Below the pieces are notes generated by a model. That model had not been told where the DNA came from. It searched no databases and saw only the letters and a program-made list of their open reading frames with translations. From assembly GCA_029857975.1 (NCBI GenBank), contig JAOUFX010000004.1, positions 1 to 20,389 of the forward strand: 20,389 nucleotides of DNA, read 5' to 3'. Shown here piece after piece: positions 13,819-20,389 of the stretch. Both the position numbers and the translations under genes were made by a program. Numbering within the stretch: the first letter of the stretch is position 1; every line of letters begins with the position of its first letter. The DNA is from Deltaproteobacteria bacterium. Its GTDB lineage: Bacteria; Desulfobacterota; SM23-61.

Positions 13819-14802
13819 TCACTTCACCAGTCCTTTTTCCTTGAAATACCGCATGGCCCCGGGGTGGACGGGAATCATATTGCCGATCAGCGGTGTGTTC
13901 ATCGCATTATCTTTGGCAGGAACATATTGATGGTATTTTTTCTGGTTCTCCGCGACAGCCTTGGCGATTCGGTACACCAACTCCTCGTCCGAGTCGGCGC
14001 GGCAGATCAGCGTTGTCACCGCCATGATGGTGTGGACATCCTCCTTCTGATCTTCATCGAAGCTTCCTTTGGGGACCACGAGTTCCGCAATGCCCGGGGT
14101 GTCATCGAGAATCGCTTGAATATGTTTCTTATCCATGGACAAGAGTTTAATCCCCGGGGTCATCTTCAGGCTCAGGAAATTGGCGTGATTCAGCGGAAAC
14201 ATACAGGCAATTGCATCGAGATGTTTGTCCTTCAGCATATTCACTCGCTCGCGATCGCCCAGGATATTCACAACGCCTCCTTTGGCCTTGATGCTATCGA
14301 AGGTGATCCCATAGGCTTTGAGCGTGGCCTGGGACAATATGTAGGTCGTCTGTCCCACCTTGGCCGGCGAAATCCTTTTGTCGCCCAGGTCCGCGACCGA
14401 TTTGCTCTGGCTATCCTTGCTCACTACCCAGACGAAGGGAAGGGAATACATGGAAATCAGGTGGCGAAGCTCCTTATGGGGTTTATCAAAGGGTTTTACC
14501 CCCTGGTAAGCCTGGACCTGGGTATTGGAAAGGCACATGCCTATCTGGCCGCCCCCGCTCTGGAGTAATTTCGCATTGGCCACTCCCCCGCCGGGACCGG
14601 GTTTGGTGGTTAACTCTGGAATTGCCTGATGGATAATCTCCGCCGTCAACGAAGCCACCGGGTGCCAGCCTCCCCCCAACGATCCGTTGTAGACCGTTAA
14701 ATAAGACATCTTCGGTTTCCACTCCGCATACGCCATAACCGCAGTCAGCATGATACTCAAGAAAACAACGCAACTGATCTTTCCCGTCTTTTTCTGGTTC
14801 AT
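13819..14802 (-). CDS. TAXI-family TRAP transporter solute-binding protein
   Basis: A 327-residue periplasmic receptor of the TAXI family (TRAP-associated extracytoplasmic immunogenic). The signal peptide occupies residues 1-26, 'MNQKKTGK', a hydrophobic core, then AYA before 'EWKPK'. Mature landmarks are 'YNGSLGGGWHPVASLTAEII', 'TTKPGPGGGVANAKLLQSGG', 'IGMCLSNTQVQAYQG', 'ISPAKVGQTTYILSQATLKA' and the C-terminal 'PVHPGAMRYFKEKGL'. All are characteristic of TAXI receptors. ATG 14802 is fixed by AAGGAGG seven bases upstream. It is the receptor for the fused permease just downstream. A strong hairpin lies directly after its stop, which may raise its expression relative to the permease. Nothing appears broken. 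Ligand not predictable. Confidence 0.95.
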   Translation of the reverse strand: MNQKKTGKISCVVFLSIMLTAVMAYAEWKPKMSYLTVYNGSLGGGWHPVASLTAEIIHQAIPELTTKPGPGGGVANAKLLQSGGGQIGMCLSNTQVQAYQGVKPFDKPHKELRHLISMYSLPFVWVVSKDSQSKSVADLGDKRISPAKVGQTTYILSQATLKAYGITFDSIKAKGGVVNILGDRERVNMLKDKHLDAIACMFPLNHANFLSLKMTPGIKLLSMDKKHIQAILDDTPGIAELVVPKGSFDEDQKEDVHTIMAVTTLICRADSDEELVYRIAKAVAENQKKYHQYVPAKDNAMNTPLIGNMIPVHPGAMRYFKEKGLVK

Positions 14803-14985
14803 GGGGATCCCTCCTTTTGTTGAAAAATTGAAACAAACCAGATCTGGCAACGCCGTCTCCTTTTTCGATTCTTTTCTTATCACCCCCCGCCTTTTGGATT
14901 TTCAGAAGACAATCGAGAACTTCGATATCTTGCCCCCTCCTGATCATTCCATTCCTCTAAGGGAGATGAAGCAGACCTCGCCCTC

Positions 14986-15267
14986 CTACCGTCGATCCCG
15001 CATCCAGAAAAATCCCAGCATGACAAGGAAGATCATGCCAATCGTCCCCACAAGGAAGAGATTAAAATGACCCTGATGAAAATGAGACTTGCCGAGAAAC
15101 ATGAGAACGGCGACAAAGGCCAGGATGAGAGCCCACCCGTATTTTTTCGCCATGGAGTTTCCCTTTCTTGTCCAGCGAACCCGATCATCGATATCTTCTT
15201 GCATGATCGGAGCTAACCGGCCTGCTCCGGGGCTTTTTACCTCCGTTGCATCTGCCAAAATATCCAT
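14986..15267 (-). CDS. Small membrane protein, two predicted helices, unknown
   Basis: The C-terminal 55 residues form two hydrophobic helices ('WALILAFVAVLMFLG' and 'NLFLVGTIGMIFLVMLGFFW') joined by a His-rich loop 'KSHFHQGHF' and ending in 'MRDRR'. Two starts are plausible. ATG 15267 gives 93 residues with a charged N-terminal tail. ATG 15153 gives only the membrane part (55 residues) and has AAAGGGA upstream. It follows the DctM remnant by about 50 bp and precedes the TAXI receptor by 183 bp. It could be a subunit of a lost or present transporter, or an unrelated small protein. I do not recognise the family. Confidence 0.5.
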   Translation of the reverse strand: MDILADATEVKSPGAGRLAPIMQEDIDDRVRWTRKGNSMAKKYGWALILAFVAVLMFLGKSHFHQGHFNLFLVGTIGMIFLVMLGFFWMRDRR

Positions 15268-15313
15268 GGATCGCCTGTCCAATTCTCTTTGAATTTCGCA
15301 AAAATAATTTCTT

Positions 15314-15451
15314 TTAAACAATTTTATTGGGTAACCACAAAACGATTTCCGGGAAGGCGATCAAAATGACCAGAACGACCATATCGCACAAAACAAAGGG
15401 CCAGATCCCGGCATAAATTTCCTCAAGCGTGGCCTTGTCCCCCATGACGCC
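15314..15451 (-). pseudogene. C-terminal remnant of a TRAP large permease (DctM)
   Basis: The minus strand encodes 45 codons to TAA that match the last part of DctM-type permeases. After a short periplasmic turn ('GVMGDKATLEEIYAGIWPF') comes the last membrane helix 'VLCDMVVLVILIAFPEIVLW' and the terminal 'LPNKIV'. 'G(I/V)xPF' then 'LLIxFPxxxLWLPN' is the hallmark ending of the family. The remaining roughly 380 residues are absent. The upstream sequence switches, in a different frame, into an MmgE/PrpD N-terminus at about 15450. This indicates a deletion that joined the two genes. It is not functional as a transporter, but shows that a DctPQM-type TRAP system once stood here. Confidence 0.75.
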
Positions 15452-15611
15452 CTAACGAAACGAGGATGTCGATTCCCGGAGCGCTTGTGCCGGCAACCAT
15501 ACTGGCCAACGTGTCCAGAACGACTTTCTTAGCCGCTTCGACAACTTGAACCGGCAAATCCCGGTAATTGAGGTCATGAACATATTCGACAAATCGATCC
15601 GCGATATCCAT
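15423..15611 (-). pseudogene. N-terminal remnant of an MmgE/PrpD gene
   Basis: ATG 15611, with GGAGG about 11 bases upstream, opens a frame whose first 50 or so residues match the MmgE/PrpD N-terminus. 'DIADRFVEYVHDLNYRDLP' is followed by 'VVEAAKKVVLDTLASMVAGT'. It aligns with the intact homologue at 7207-8592, which has 'YQDIPRHVREATRRSILDTF' then 'ASMLAGSGAAG'. Similarity stops after 'APGIDILVSL'. The frame then reads a few codons of the DctM remnant out of frame and hits a stop at 15423. About 400 residues are missing. Since it lies first behind the regulated promoter, a short peptide may still be made and may matter only for coupling transcription and translation. Confidence 0.75.
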
Positions 15612-15754
15612 GACAAACAACACCTCCACCCATCCGCAAATTCTGCATGCCTGAAGGTTGAAAAAGGGGAACCCCTGCATGAAAGGGTTGAAAGAAAGGA
15701 ACCTTGGCAATTTTGTCTTCCCTGGTCTTGATTGAAGCCATCAACTTCGGCGAT

Positions 15755-15770
15755 ATTTGGTATTCCAAAT
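15755..15770. promoter_or_regulatory. Candidate GntR/FCD operator palindrome
   Basis: ATTTGGTATTCCAAAT has 6-bp arms ATTTGG/CCAAAT around TATT. FCD-type GntR regulators commonly bind palindromes of the TTGGTATACCAA class, and this is close to that. It overlaps the -10 element and the expected start of the promoter described below, where binding would block transcription. A GntR/FCD gene lies in the same cluster (9663-10421). No second good copy was noticed in the window. Confidence 0.5.
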
Positions 15771-15794
15771 ACAGTATTCAAGATTATTTGTCAA
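15766..15794 (-). promoter_or_regulatory. Sigma70-like promoter at the head of the catabolic/transport cluster
   Basis: On the minus strand a perfect -35 TTGACA (15789-15794) is followed after 17 bp by TATTTG (15766-15771), a weak -10. It is 155 bp upstream of the ATG of the truncated PrpD gene, and no other good promoter was seen before 14802. A GntR-like palindrome covers the -10. The weak -10 next to a perfect -35 is compatible with a regulated promoter. The insertion element begins only about 17 bp further upstream. Confidence 0.5.
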
Positions 15795-15986
15795 GTCTTT
15801 TATGTGATACTTTTTGGAATTCCGCCATAAGGATGGCAGGAAGGGATAGGGGAGGGGTACCCTAAAAGGGGTAGTTTAGGAATTATGGAAAAGGGAAATC
15901 AGGTTGAGTTAGTCAGGGGATTCTGAACAATGCGGGGGAAGAAAGCGGATGGTCTTCCTGGAACTTGAGGAAAAAATTATCCCTTT

Positions 15987-16007
15987 GGCTTTTCGGGGAC
16001 AAAAGCC
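15987..16007 (-). terminator. Possible weak terminator after the DDE transposase
   Basis: A 7-bp stem GGCTTTT/AAAAGCC (15987-15993 with 16001-16007) lies 8 bases after the transposase stop. On the minus strand a T run (AATTTTTTCC) appears only about nine bases beyond the stem, so the match to an intrinsic terminator is imperfect. It may help stop readout from the element towards the neighbouring cluster promoter. Confidence 0.35.
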
Positions 16008-16015
16008 GCCTATGT

Positions 16016-17506
16016 TTATTCAATCTCCCTCTGGAACCGTTGGATCTTAAGCCGGTATAACTCCTTGGGAGTCATATCCATAAGGTAGAACAGTTCTTCT
16101 ACGTCGACGATGCCATAGATGCCTTCATAGTAGACGATCATTTTATGGATGCTCTGGCCCATCTGTTTCCCTCTCCAACGGCGAATCCCCAGGTGGGCCA
16201 AACGCTGCCCCCGTTGACTCTTGTAGGCGTTAACCAAGCTATAAATGATCAGGGTTAAAATCGCATGCGCCCGGATGGCCGGGCAGGTCTTCTGCGGATA
16301 TTTCAACAGATGATAGCCCTGCTTGAGCTCGCGAAACCCCTGATTCTCAATCTCGGAACGCAAATCGTATTGCTCTAAAATCCTCAGGGGCCATCCGACC
16401 GAAAGGCTGGTCAAAAAAATCTTCTCTTCCCCAGCCCCATACTCCCTCCTGGCCCAACGCACCACCATGATCCCATTGATGGGATTCGCCCGAAAACTCT
16501 TCCGTCCTTTTCCCCTCTTATGTTCCTCCTCTCCAAATTGATCATAGGACAAAAGCCCCCGCACCCCTAAAACTCGCACCTCTTTCGTCTCCTCCCAAAA
16601 GACCCTTTCCCCATCGGCCTTCTCCGACCGAAATCCCCGAAGATCCCGGCTCACCTCCATATTCGTCCGCGCCGGGATGACAAAATGAATCTTCATCTTC
16701 TTCCATAACCACCAAAGCAAAACCCCATCGATGAACGCCCGATCCACCAATAAAACCTTTACCCCCCCACCCGTCCGCTTCTGCGCTTCCCGTACCAACC
16801 TCTTCGTAAAACGCTTCTCATGCTCATTAATTTTCACCATCCGCGCCGCCACCACCAACTTATGCCTTGCCTCCAACAAAACTAATAACTTATACCCATA
16901 CACATATCGGACCACCTCTACCTCTTGGCCCCCTCGCCCCCGAACCTTTTTGACCCCCTTCTTCACTCCACAACCCCGAAAACACTGGGTCGTCGGCAAA
17001 TCCGTGGCATCCAGAATATAAGTCTTCCCCCGCACCAACTTATGTTTGACCAAGACCCGCACCGCTTCCTCTAAAATAAAATCCACCTCCTTCACCGAAA
17101 ACCGCGAAAGAAAATCGGCCAACGTATCTCGGTGCATCGGCCCCCGACGCTCCCCCTTCCCCCGCTGACAAAACCCCTCCTGAATCTGCCGGGCCGTAAA
17201 CCCAATGATCTTTAAAAGCGCCGTATCCCGAAACAGATGCTCCTCCAACTGATTCATACTGGAAATCCCAATGAGCTGCTTCACCTCATAAGTCAAAATC
17301 ATCAGCAGCGTGGGAACCATGACCCGCTTCACCCGATGCAGCCGAAAATCCACCCGGGCGAAGAACCCCAGACTAAACAGAAAAATAAAAAAATGATCCA
17401 AAAACCCCCAACCCGCCCCCACCACCGCCTGCGGCCTCTGCCGCGCCTTCAGCTTCCGATAAACCTCCTTCTGCGCCCGCTCATGAAACTGCCAGCTACT
17501 TCCCAT
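16016..17506 (-). CDS. DDE transposase, IS4-like
   Basis: A 496-residue transposase with an RNase H-like DDE domain interrupted by a long beta-rich insertion, as in IS4-type enzymes. Visible catalytic candidates are D166 in 'TYILDATDLPTTQ', D255 in 'VLLVDRAFIDG', and E387 in 'YDLRSEIENQGFRELK'. The last resembles the Y-R-E-K signature, with seven rather than six residues between E and K. The C-terminal 'HAILTLIIYSLVNAY' helix is also typical. The start at 17506 overlaps the end of the upstream DUF6788-like ORF; an in-frame ATG at 17533 is an alternative. The frame is intact, so the element may be active. The subfamily (IS4, IS1634 or an unclassified relative) is not settled. Confidence 0.88.
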   Translation of the reverse strand: MGSSWQFHERAQKEVYRKLKARQRPQAVVGAGWGFLDHFFIFLFSLGFFARVDFRLHRVKRVMVPTLLMILTYEVKQLIGISSMNQLEEHLFRDTALLKIIGFTARQIQEGFCQRGKGERRGPMHRDTLADFLSRFSVKEVDFILEEAVRVLVKHKLVRGKTYILDATDLPTTQCFRGCGVKKGVKKVRGRGGQEVEVVRYVYGYKLLVLLEARHKLVVAARMVKINEHEKRFTKRLVREAQKRTGGGVKVLLVDRAFIDGVLLWWLWKKMKIHFVIPARTNMEVSRDLRGFRSEKADGERVFWEETKEVRVLGVRGLLSYDQFGEEEHKRGKGRKSFRANPINGIMVVRWARREYGAGEEKIFLTSLSVGWPLRILEQYDLRSEIENQGFRELKQGYHLLKYPQKTCPAIRAHAILTLIIYSLVNAYKSQRGQRLAHLGIRRWRGKQMGQSIHKMIVYYEGIYGIVDVEELFYLMDMTPKELYRLKIQRFQREIE

Positions 17507-17876
17507 CCCCTCTCTCCATCTTCCCCTCCCCAATCTGCCACAATAAGTCGATAATCTCCCGGTGAATCTTTCCCAGCTGCGCCATTGCCCGCTGAAACCC
17601 TTGATAGTTACGGGCCTGTTCTACTGCCGGACTCGTCGCCTTCCCCAAATACTTATAACGACTCTTGCCTCCCGCTTTATAGGAAAGATAATAGTACGGG
17701 CCATGTTTCTTCTTCGAATCCTCATGGCAGGCACAAGAAGGTTTCCCGCAAAACATGTACTGCTTCACCACCGAACCCACGCGCATCGCCTTGGGCTTCA
17801 TCAGTCGATTCTCTAAAAGACCCCGAATTTTTCGCAGCTGGCTAATCCGCTGCCGCCAACGGCTAATCTTTTCCAT
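17496..17876 (-). CDS. DUF6788-like Cys-motif protein encoded within the insertion sequence
   Basis: A 126-residue basic protein with a central 'YMFCGKPSCACHEDSKKKHG' followed by 'PYYYLSYKAGGKSRYKYLGK'. The C-x4-C-x-C-H cluster followed by HGPY and GGK is the hallmark of small DUF6788-type proteins, often found beside transposase genes (from memory). The cysteines suggest a zinc-binding or other metal site. The N-terminal 'RWRQRISQLRKIRGLLENRL' and the C-terminal 40 residues are helical. ATG 17876 is preceded by AGGA at a good distance. Its end overlaps the transposase start, so the two are probably translationally coupled. It may help the transposase bind or assemble; no function is known to me. 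Confidence 0.75.
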   Translation of the reverse strand: MEKISRWRQRISQLRKIRGLLENRLMKPKAMRVGSVVKQYMFCGKPSCACHEDSKKKHGPYYYLSYKAGGKSRYKYLGKATSPAVEQARNYQGFQRAMAQLGKIHREIIDLLWQIGEGKMERGDGK

Positions 17877-17882
17877 AATCTT

Positions 17883-17915
17883 TCCTATATCCTAATTAAT
17901 TTAATACATATAGGA
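17883..17915. repeat. Inverted repeat in the leader of the insertion sequence genes
   Basis: TCCTATAT (17883-17890) and ATATAGGA (17908-17915) form an 8-bp stem around 17 AT-rich bases. The proximal arm carries the AGGA that serves as ribosome-binding site for the ORF starting at 17876. Folding could therefore lower its translation, similar in principle to the IS110 leader at 2800-2865. The stem is AT-rich and weaker. Confidence 0.4.
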
Positions 17916-18044
17916 TTAAAGCATTAAAAAAGAGGGATGTCAAGCCTTTTTTAAAAAAACTTAAAACGCCCCCCCTAATCTACTGACTTCAAACGGGATT
18001 TTAATCCAAATTTCTTATGGATGGCGGAATTTGAGTATGATACT

Positions 18045-18360
18045 CCAGTAGTGTACCAACTTTGGGTTGGAATAGCCTCATAACATTAAGTTATTATTTA
18101 TTGTCTTGGGGGTTGGCTTGCCTCTTGGTTCTCTTGGGGGTCGGACCAAGATAACTATTTAATATGGTTTATAATGTCTATGAAAAAGTGGCTAGATTTC
18201 GCCCTATACTGGCCTTTTTAGGGGTAAAAAGAGCAATATTCAAAGATCCAATAGTGGCAAGGCATACTTGTCAATATATTCCAGGGCATATCTGGCACAT
18301 ACAAGGGGAGTCTGGATCTTCCTCCTCCCACTCAGGTTTCATCAGCCTCGGATACCGGTT
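18045..18360. other. Intergenic stretch, no gene seen
   Basis: Between the candidate right end of the insertion sequence and the stop of the RND gene no believable coding frame or RNA gene is visible. It holds the small inverted repeat CCAA-CTTTGGG-TTGG near 18056-18070 and two copies of TCTTGGGGGT about 30 bp apart near 18103 and 18132. No clear terminator for the RND gene was found. Confidence 0.5.
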
Positions 18361-20389
18361 TTAAGCATCAAATCCACCGGCCTCTTTCTCTCCTTCCCTT
18401 TTCTTTTCGACCCTCCCGCGCTCGCTCAGGTAGTACAGGATCGGCACCGTCATCCGCGACAGGAGGAGCGAGGCCACTTCGCCGGCCATGAGGGAGATGG
18501 CCAGCCCTTGGAAGATGGGGTCGAAAAGGATGACCGACGAACCGACGATGACGGCGGCAGCTGTGAGCATCATGGGCCGGAAGCGCACCGCCCCGGCATC
18601 CACCACGGCATCCGCTAAGGACATTCCTTGCTTGAGGCGAAGCTCGATGAAGTCGACCAGGATGATGGAGTTTCGCACCACAATCCCGGCGCCGGCGATG
18701 AAACCGATCATGGACGTGGCGGTGAAGAAAGCTCCCATCAGCCCATGGGCGGGCAGGATCCCCACCAGCGAGAACGGAATCGCGGCCATAATCGTGAGGG
18801 GGGTTTTGAAGGACTGGAACCAGCCGACAACCAGAATGTAGATGAGGATGAGCACGGCGGCAAAGGCCAGGCCTAAGTCGCGAAAAACCTCATAGGTGAT
18901 ATGCCACTCCCCGTCCCATTTTACGGCAAATTTTTCGGTGGTAAAGGGTTGGCGGGCGACATATCTTTCAAGTCGGTAGCCTTCGGGCAGTTTCAGCTGA
19001 TCCATGGCCTGGTTGATTTTCAGGATCGCGTAGACCGGACTTTCTTCGCTCCCGGCAACATCCCCCGTGACGTAGACCACCGGCATCAAATTTTTATGGT
19101 AAATGGACTTTTCGGCGATCTGCTGTTCCACCCGCACCAACTCAGAAAGAGGGACCAAATTGCCCTGCTGGCCTTTGACTTTGAGCTGTTTTAGATCTTC
19201 AACCCTCGACCGCTCCTGCCGGGGTAAGCGAAACTGAATCGCCACATCTTCCTTTTCTTGCGGTTGGTGCAGGAGCCCAACCTCCATTCCGCTCAGGGCT
19301 AATTGTAAAGTGGCAGCAATCTGATCCGTCAAAACGCCATGCAGGGCGGCCTTTTCTTTATCCACCACGAACCGATATTTGACCTGATCGGCCTCCACGT
19401 ACCAATCGACATCCACGACTCCTTCCGTTTTTGACAAAGTTTCCCGGATCTGCCGGGCAATCTCGATCTGGCGCCGATAATCGGGCCCGTATACCTCGGC
19501 CACGAGAGTTTGAAGAACCGGCGGCCCTGGCGGAACTTCAGCTACTTTGAGACGTGCCCCATACTTGGCCGCAATCGGCTGGATCATCGGGCGGACTCGC
19601 TTGGCGATATCATGGCTTTGCGACTTCCGTTCATCCTTGGAAACCAAGTTGACCTGGATATCGCCCACATTGGGCCCGCGCCGCAAGAAGTAATGACGCA
19701 CCAAACCGTTAAAATTGTAAGGAGATGCGGTGCCGATATACATCTGGTAGTCCGTTACCTCCGGTACCGTTCGCAGGATATCGCCGATTTCCCGAGTGAC
19801 CGCCGCCGTTTCTTCGAGGGTAGACCCTTCGTCCATGTCAATGATCACCTGGAATTCACTTTTATTGTCAAAGGGCAGCATCTTGACCTGCACAAATTTG
19901 ATTCCAATGAGGGAGATGGCCCCAAGAAGAAGGAGGACGACCAGCAAAAGGAATGCATACCTCCATAAGGGACGATGGATCAATGGGGTCATGAGCCGGC
20001 GGTAAAGGCGGGTAGTCCAGCTCTCCTGCTCATGCAAGTCGAACTTTTCCCTTCGGAGAAGGCGCTGGCTGGCCCAGGGAGTAACCAAGAAAGCCACTAA
20101 AAGAGAGAAGATCATGGCGGCTGAGGCTCCAACAGGAATCGGCCGCATGTAAGGCCCCATGAGACCGCGCACAAAGAACATGGGGACAATGGCCGCAATG
20201 ACGGCAAAAGTGGCTAATATGGTTGGATTCCCCACTTCATCCACCGCCTCTACGGTGACGTCAAGAATCGAACGCCCGCGATTCTCAGGCAGGTGATAAT
20301 GGCGAACGATATTCTCCACCACGACAATGGCATCATCCACAAGAATTCCAATGGAGAAAATCAACGCAAAGAGAGTGATGCGGTTCAGC
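18361..20389 (-). CDS. RND-family efflux transporter permease, C-terminal part (runs off window)
   Basis: An uninterrupted frame from the window edge gives the last 675 or so residues of an inner-membrane RND pump (AcrB/MdtB-like HAE group, full length about 1,000-1,050). It starts inside transmembrane helix 4 with the proton-relay pair in '[19 protein letters not shown]'. It then shows '[20 protein letters not shown]', the second periplasmic porter region ('[20 protein letters not shown]', '[20 protein letters not shown]'), and the C-terminal helices with '[20 protein letters not shown]' and '[20 protein letters not shown]'. The basic residue equivalent to AcrB Lys940 appears as Arg in 'VVRNS'. 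The N-terminal third and any membrane-fusion partner lie beyond 20389. The substrate is unknown; drugs, metals or lipids are all possible. Confidence 0.93.
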   Translation of the reverse strand, partial: LNRITLFALIFSIGILVDDAIVVVENIVRHYHLPENRGRSILDVTVEAVDEVGNPTILATFAVIAAIVPMFFVRGLMGPYMRPIPVGASAAMIFSLLVAFLVTPWASQRLLRREKFDLHEQESWTTRLYRRLMTPLIHRPLWRYAFLLLVVLLLLGAISLIGIKFVQVKMLPFDNKSEFQVIIDMDEGSTLEETAAVTREIGDILRTVPEVTDYQMYIGTASPYNFNGLVRHYFLRRGPNVGDIQVNLVSKDERKSQSHDIAKRVRPMIQPIAAKYGARLKVAEVPPGPPVLQTLVAEVYGPDYRRQIEIARQIRETLSKTEGVVDVDWYVEADQVKYRFVVDKEKAALHGVLTDQIAATLQLALSGMEVGLLHQPQEKEDVAIQFRLPRQERSRVEDLKQLKVKGQQGNLVPLSELVRVEQQIAEKSIYHKNLMPVVYVTGDVAGSEESPVYAILKINQAMDQLKLPEGYRLERYVARQPFTTEKFAVKWDGEWHITYEVFRDLGLAFAAVLILIYILVVGWFQSFKTPLTIMAAIPFSLVGILPAHGLMGAFFTATSMIGFIAGAGIVVRNSIILVDFIELRLKQGMSLADAVVDAGAVRFRPMMLTAAAVIVGSSVILFDPIFQGLAISLMAGEVASLLLSRMTVPILYYLSERGRVEKKREGEKEAGGFDA

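Larger units (their letters stand above)
15812..18037 (-). mobile_element. Insertion sequence with DDE transposase and DUF6788-like ORF; candidate ends
   Basis: The element includes a transposase and a small upstream ORF. Candidate terminal inverted repeats are TTTTGGAATTCCGCCAT at the left end (15812-15828) and, read inward from the right end, TACTCAAATTCCGCCAT (18037 back to 18021). They match at 13 of 17 positions, including 11 consecutive bases AATTCCGCCAT. TGATACT flanks both sides directly (15805-15811 and 18038-18044), which would be a 7-bp target duplication. The internal non-coding ends are 15829-16015 (GC-rich, nothing recognised beyond one hairpin) and 17877-18020. The ends were found by eye and the exact outer base is uncertain. 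Confidence 0.55.

Noticed and set aside
13498..14568. 356-codon plus-strand frame across two genes
   Set aside because: It is antisense to the TAXI receptor and the TRAP permease start, both strongly identified. The composition is shadow-like.
14839..14848. Palindrome CCAGATCTGG upstream of the TAXI receptor
   Set aside because: A single short palindrome with no partner copies; chance is likely.
18164..18364. 66-codon plus-strand frame before the RND gene
   Set aside because: No ribosome-binding site and no recognised domain; it runs into the RND stop codon region.
1..20389. CRISPR arrays, tRNA, rRNA, toxin-antitoxin pairs or phage structural genes
   Set aside because: None seen on either strand when reading through. 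The excisionase-like gene alone does not establish a prophage.

Overview
The window looks like a chromosomal segment of a Gram-negative bacterium, probably a deltaproteobacterium (Desulfobacterota). This is an inference from gene content: an HU tail with the 'RVAKACKDAI' ending, a DUF169 protein, and TRAP-TAXI and TctABC uptake systems next to MmgE/PrpD and creatininase-type enzymes. No rRNA, tRNA or species marker is present. Almost every real gene is on the minus strand.

Region 1 (1-3255) is accessory and eroded. It holds an orphan excisionase-type HTH gene (261-482), the C-terminal stub of an HU-family gene (607-702), a small exported-protein gene that runs into a repeat (868-1029), and an IS110-family insertion sequence. 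The IS110 transposase (1476-2798) overlaps by ATGA a 58-residue ORF (1303-1479). A 12-bp inverted repeat can pair with the transposase ribosome-binding site.

Region 2 (3187-15800) is a long one-direction gene cluster, read from high to low coordinates. It opens with a sigma70-like promoter overlapped by a GntR-like palindrome (15755-15794). Then come a truncated MmgE/PrpD gene fused by deletion to the last 45 codons of a DctM gene, a small 2-TM protein, a TAXI solute receptor, a fused TRAP 4TM/12TM permease, a creatininase-family hydrolase, a cupin, a GntR/FCD regulator, a DUF169 protein, an intact MmgE/PrpD, a TctB with a Bug-type substrate-binding domain inserted between its membrane helices, TctA, TctC, and a strong intrinsic terminator. 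It reads as an uptake-and-catabolism cluster for an unidentified organic acid or amide. It has two unrelated secondary uptake systems and the relic of a third (DctM). The substrate cannot be read from sequence.

Region 3 (about 15812-18037) is a second insertion element: a DDE transposase, an overlapping upstream DUF6788-like Cys-motif protein, candidate terminal inverted repeats and a 7-bp flanking duplication. It abuts the promoter of the catabolic cluster.

Region 4 (18361-20389) is the C-terminal two-thirds of an RND efflux pump permease that runs off the window.

The most unusual observations are the TctB-Bug domain insertion, the PrpD/DctM deletion scar under an apparently intact regulated promoter, the perfect 12-bp hairpin between the TAXI receptor and its permease, and the IS110 element's coupled small ORF and RBS-sequestering hairpin.
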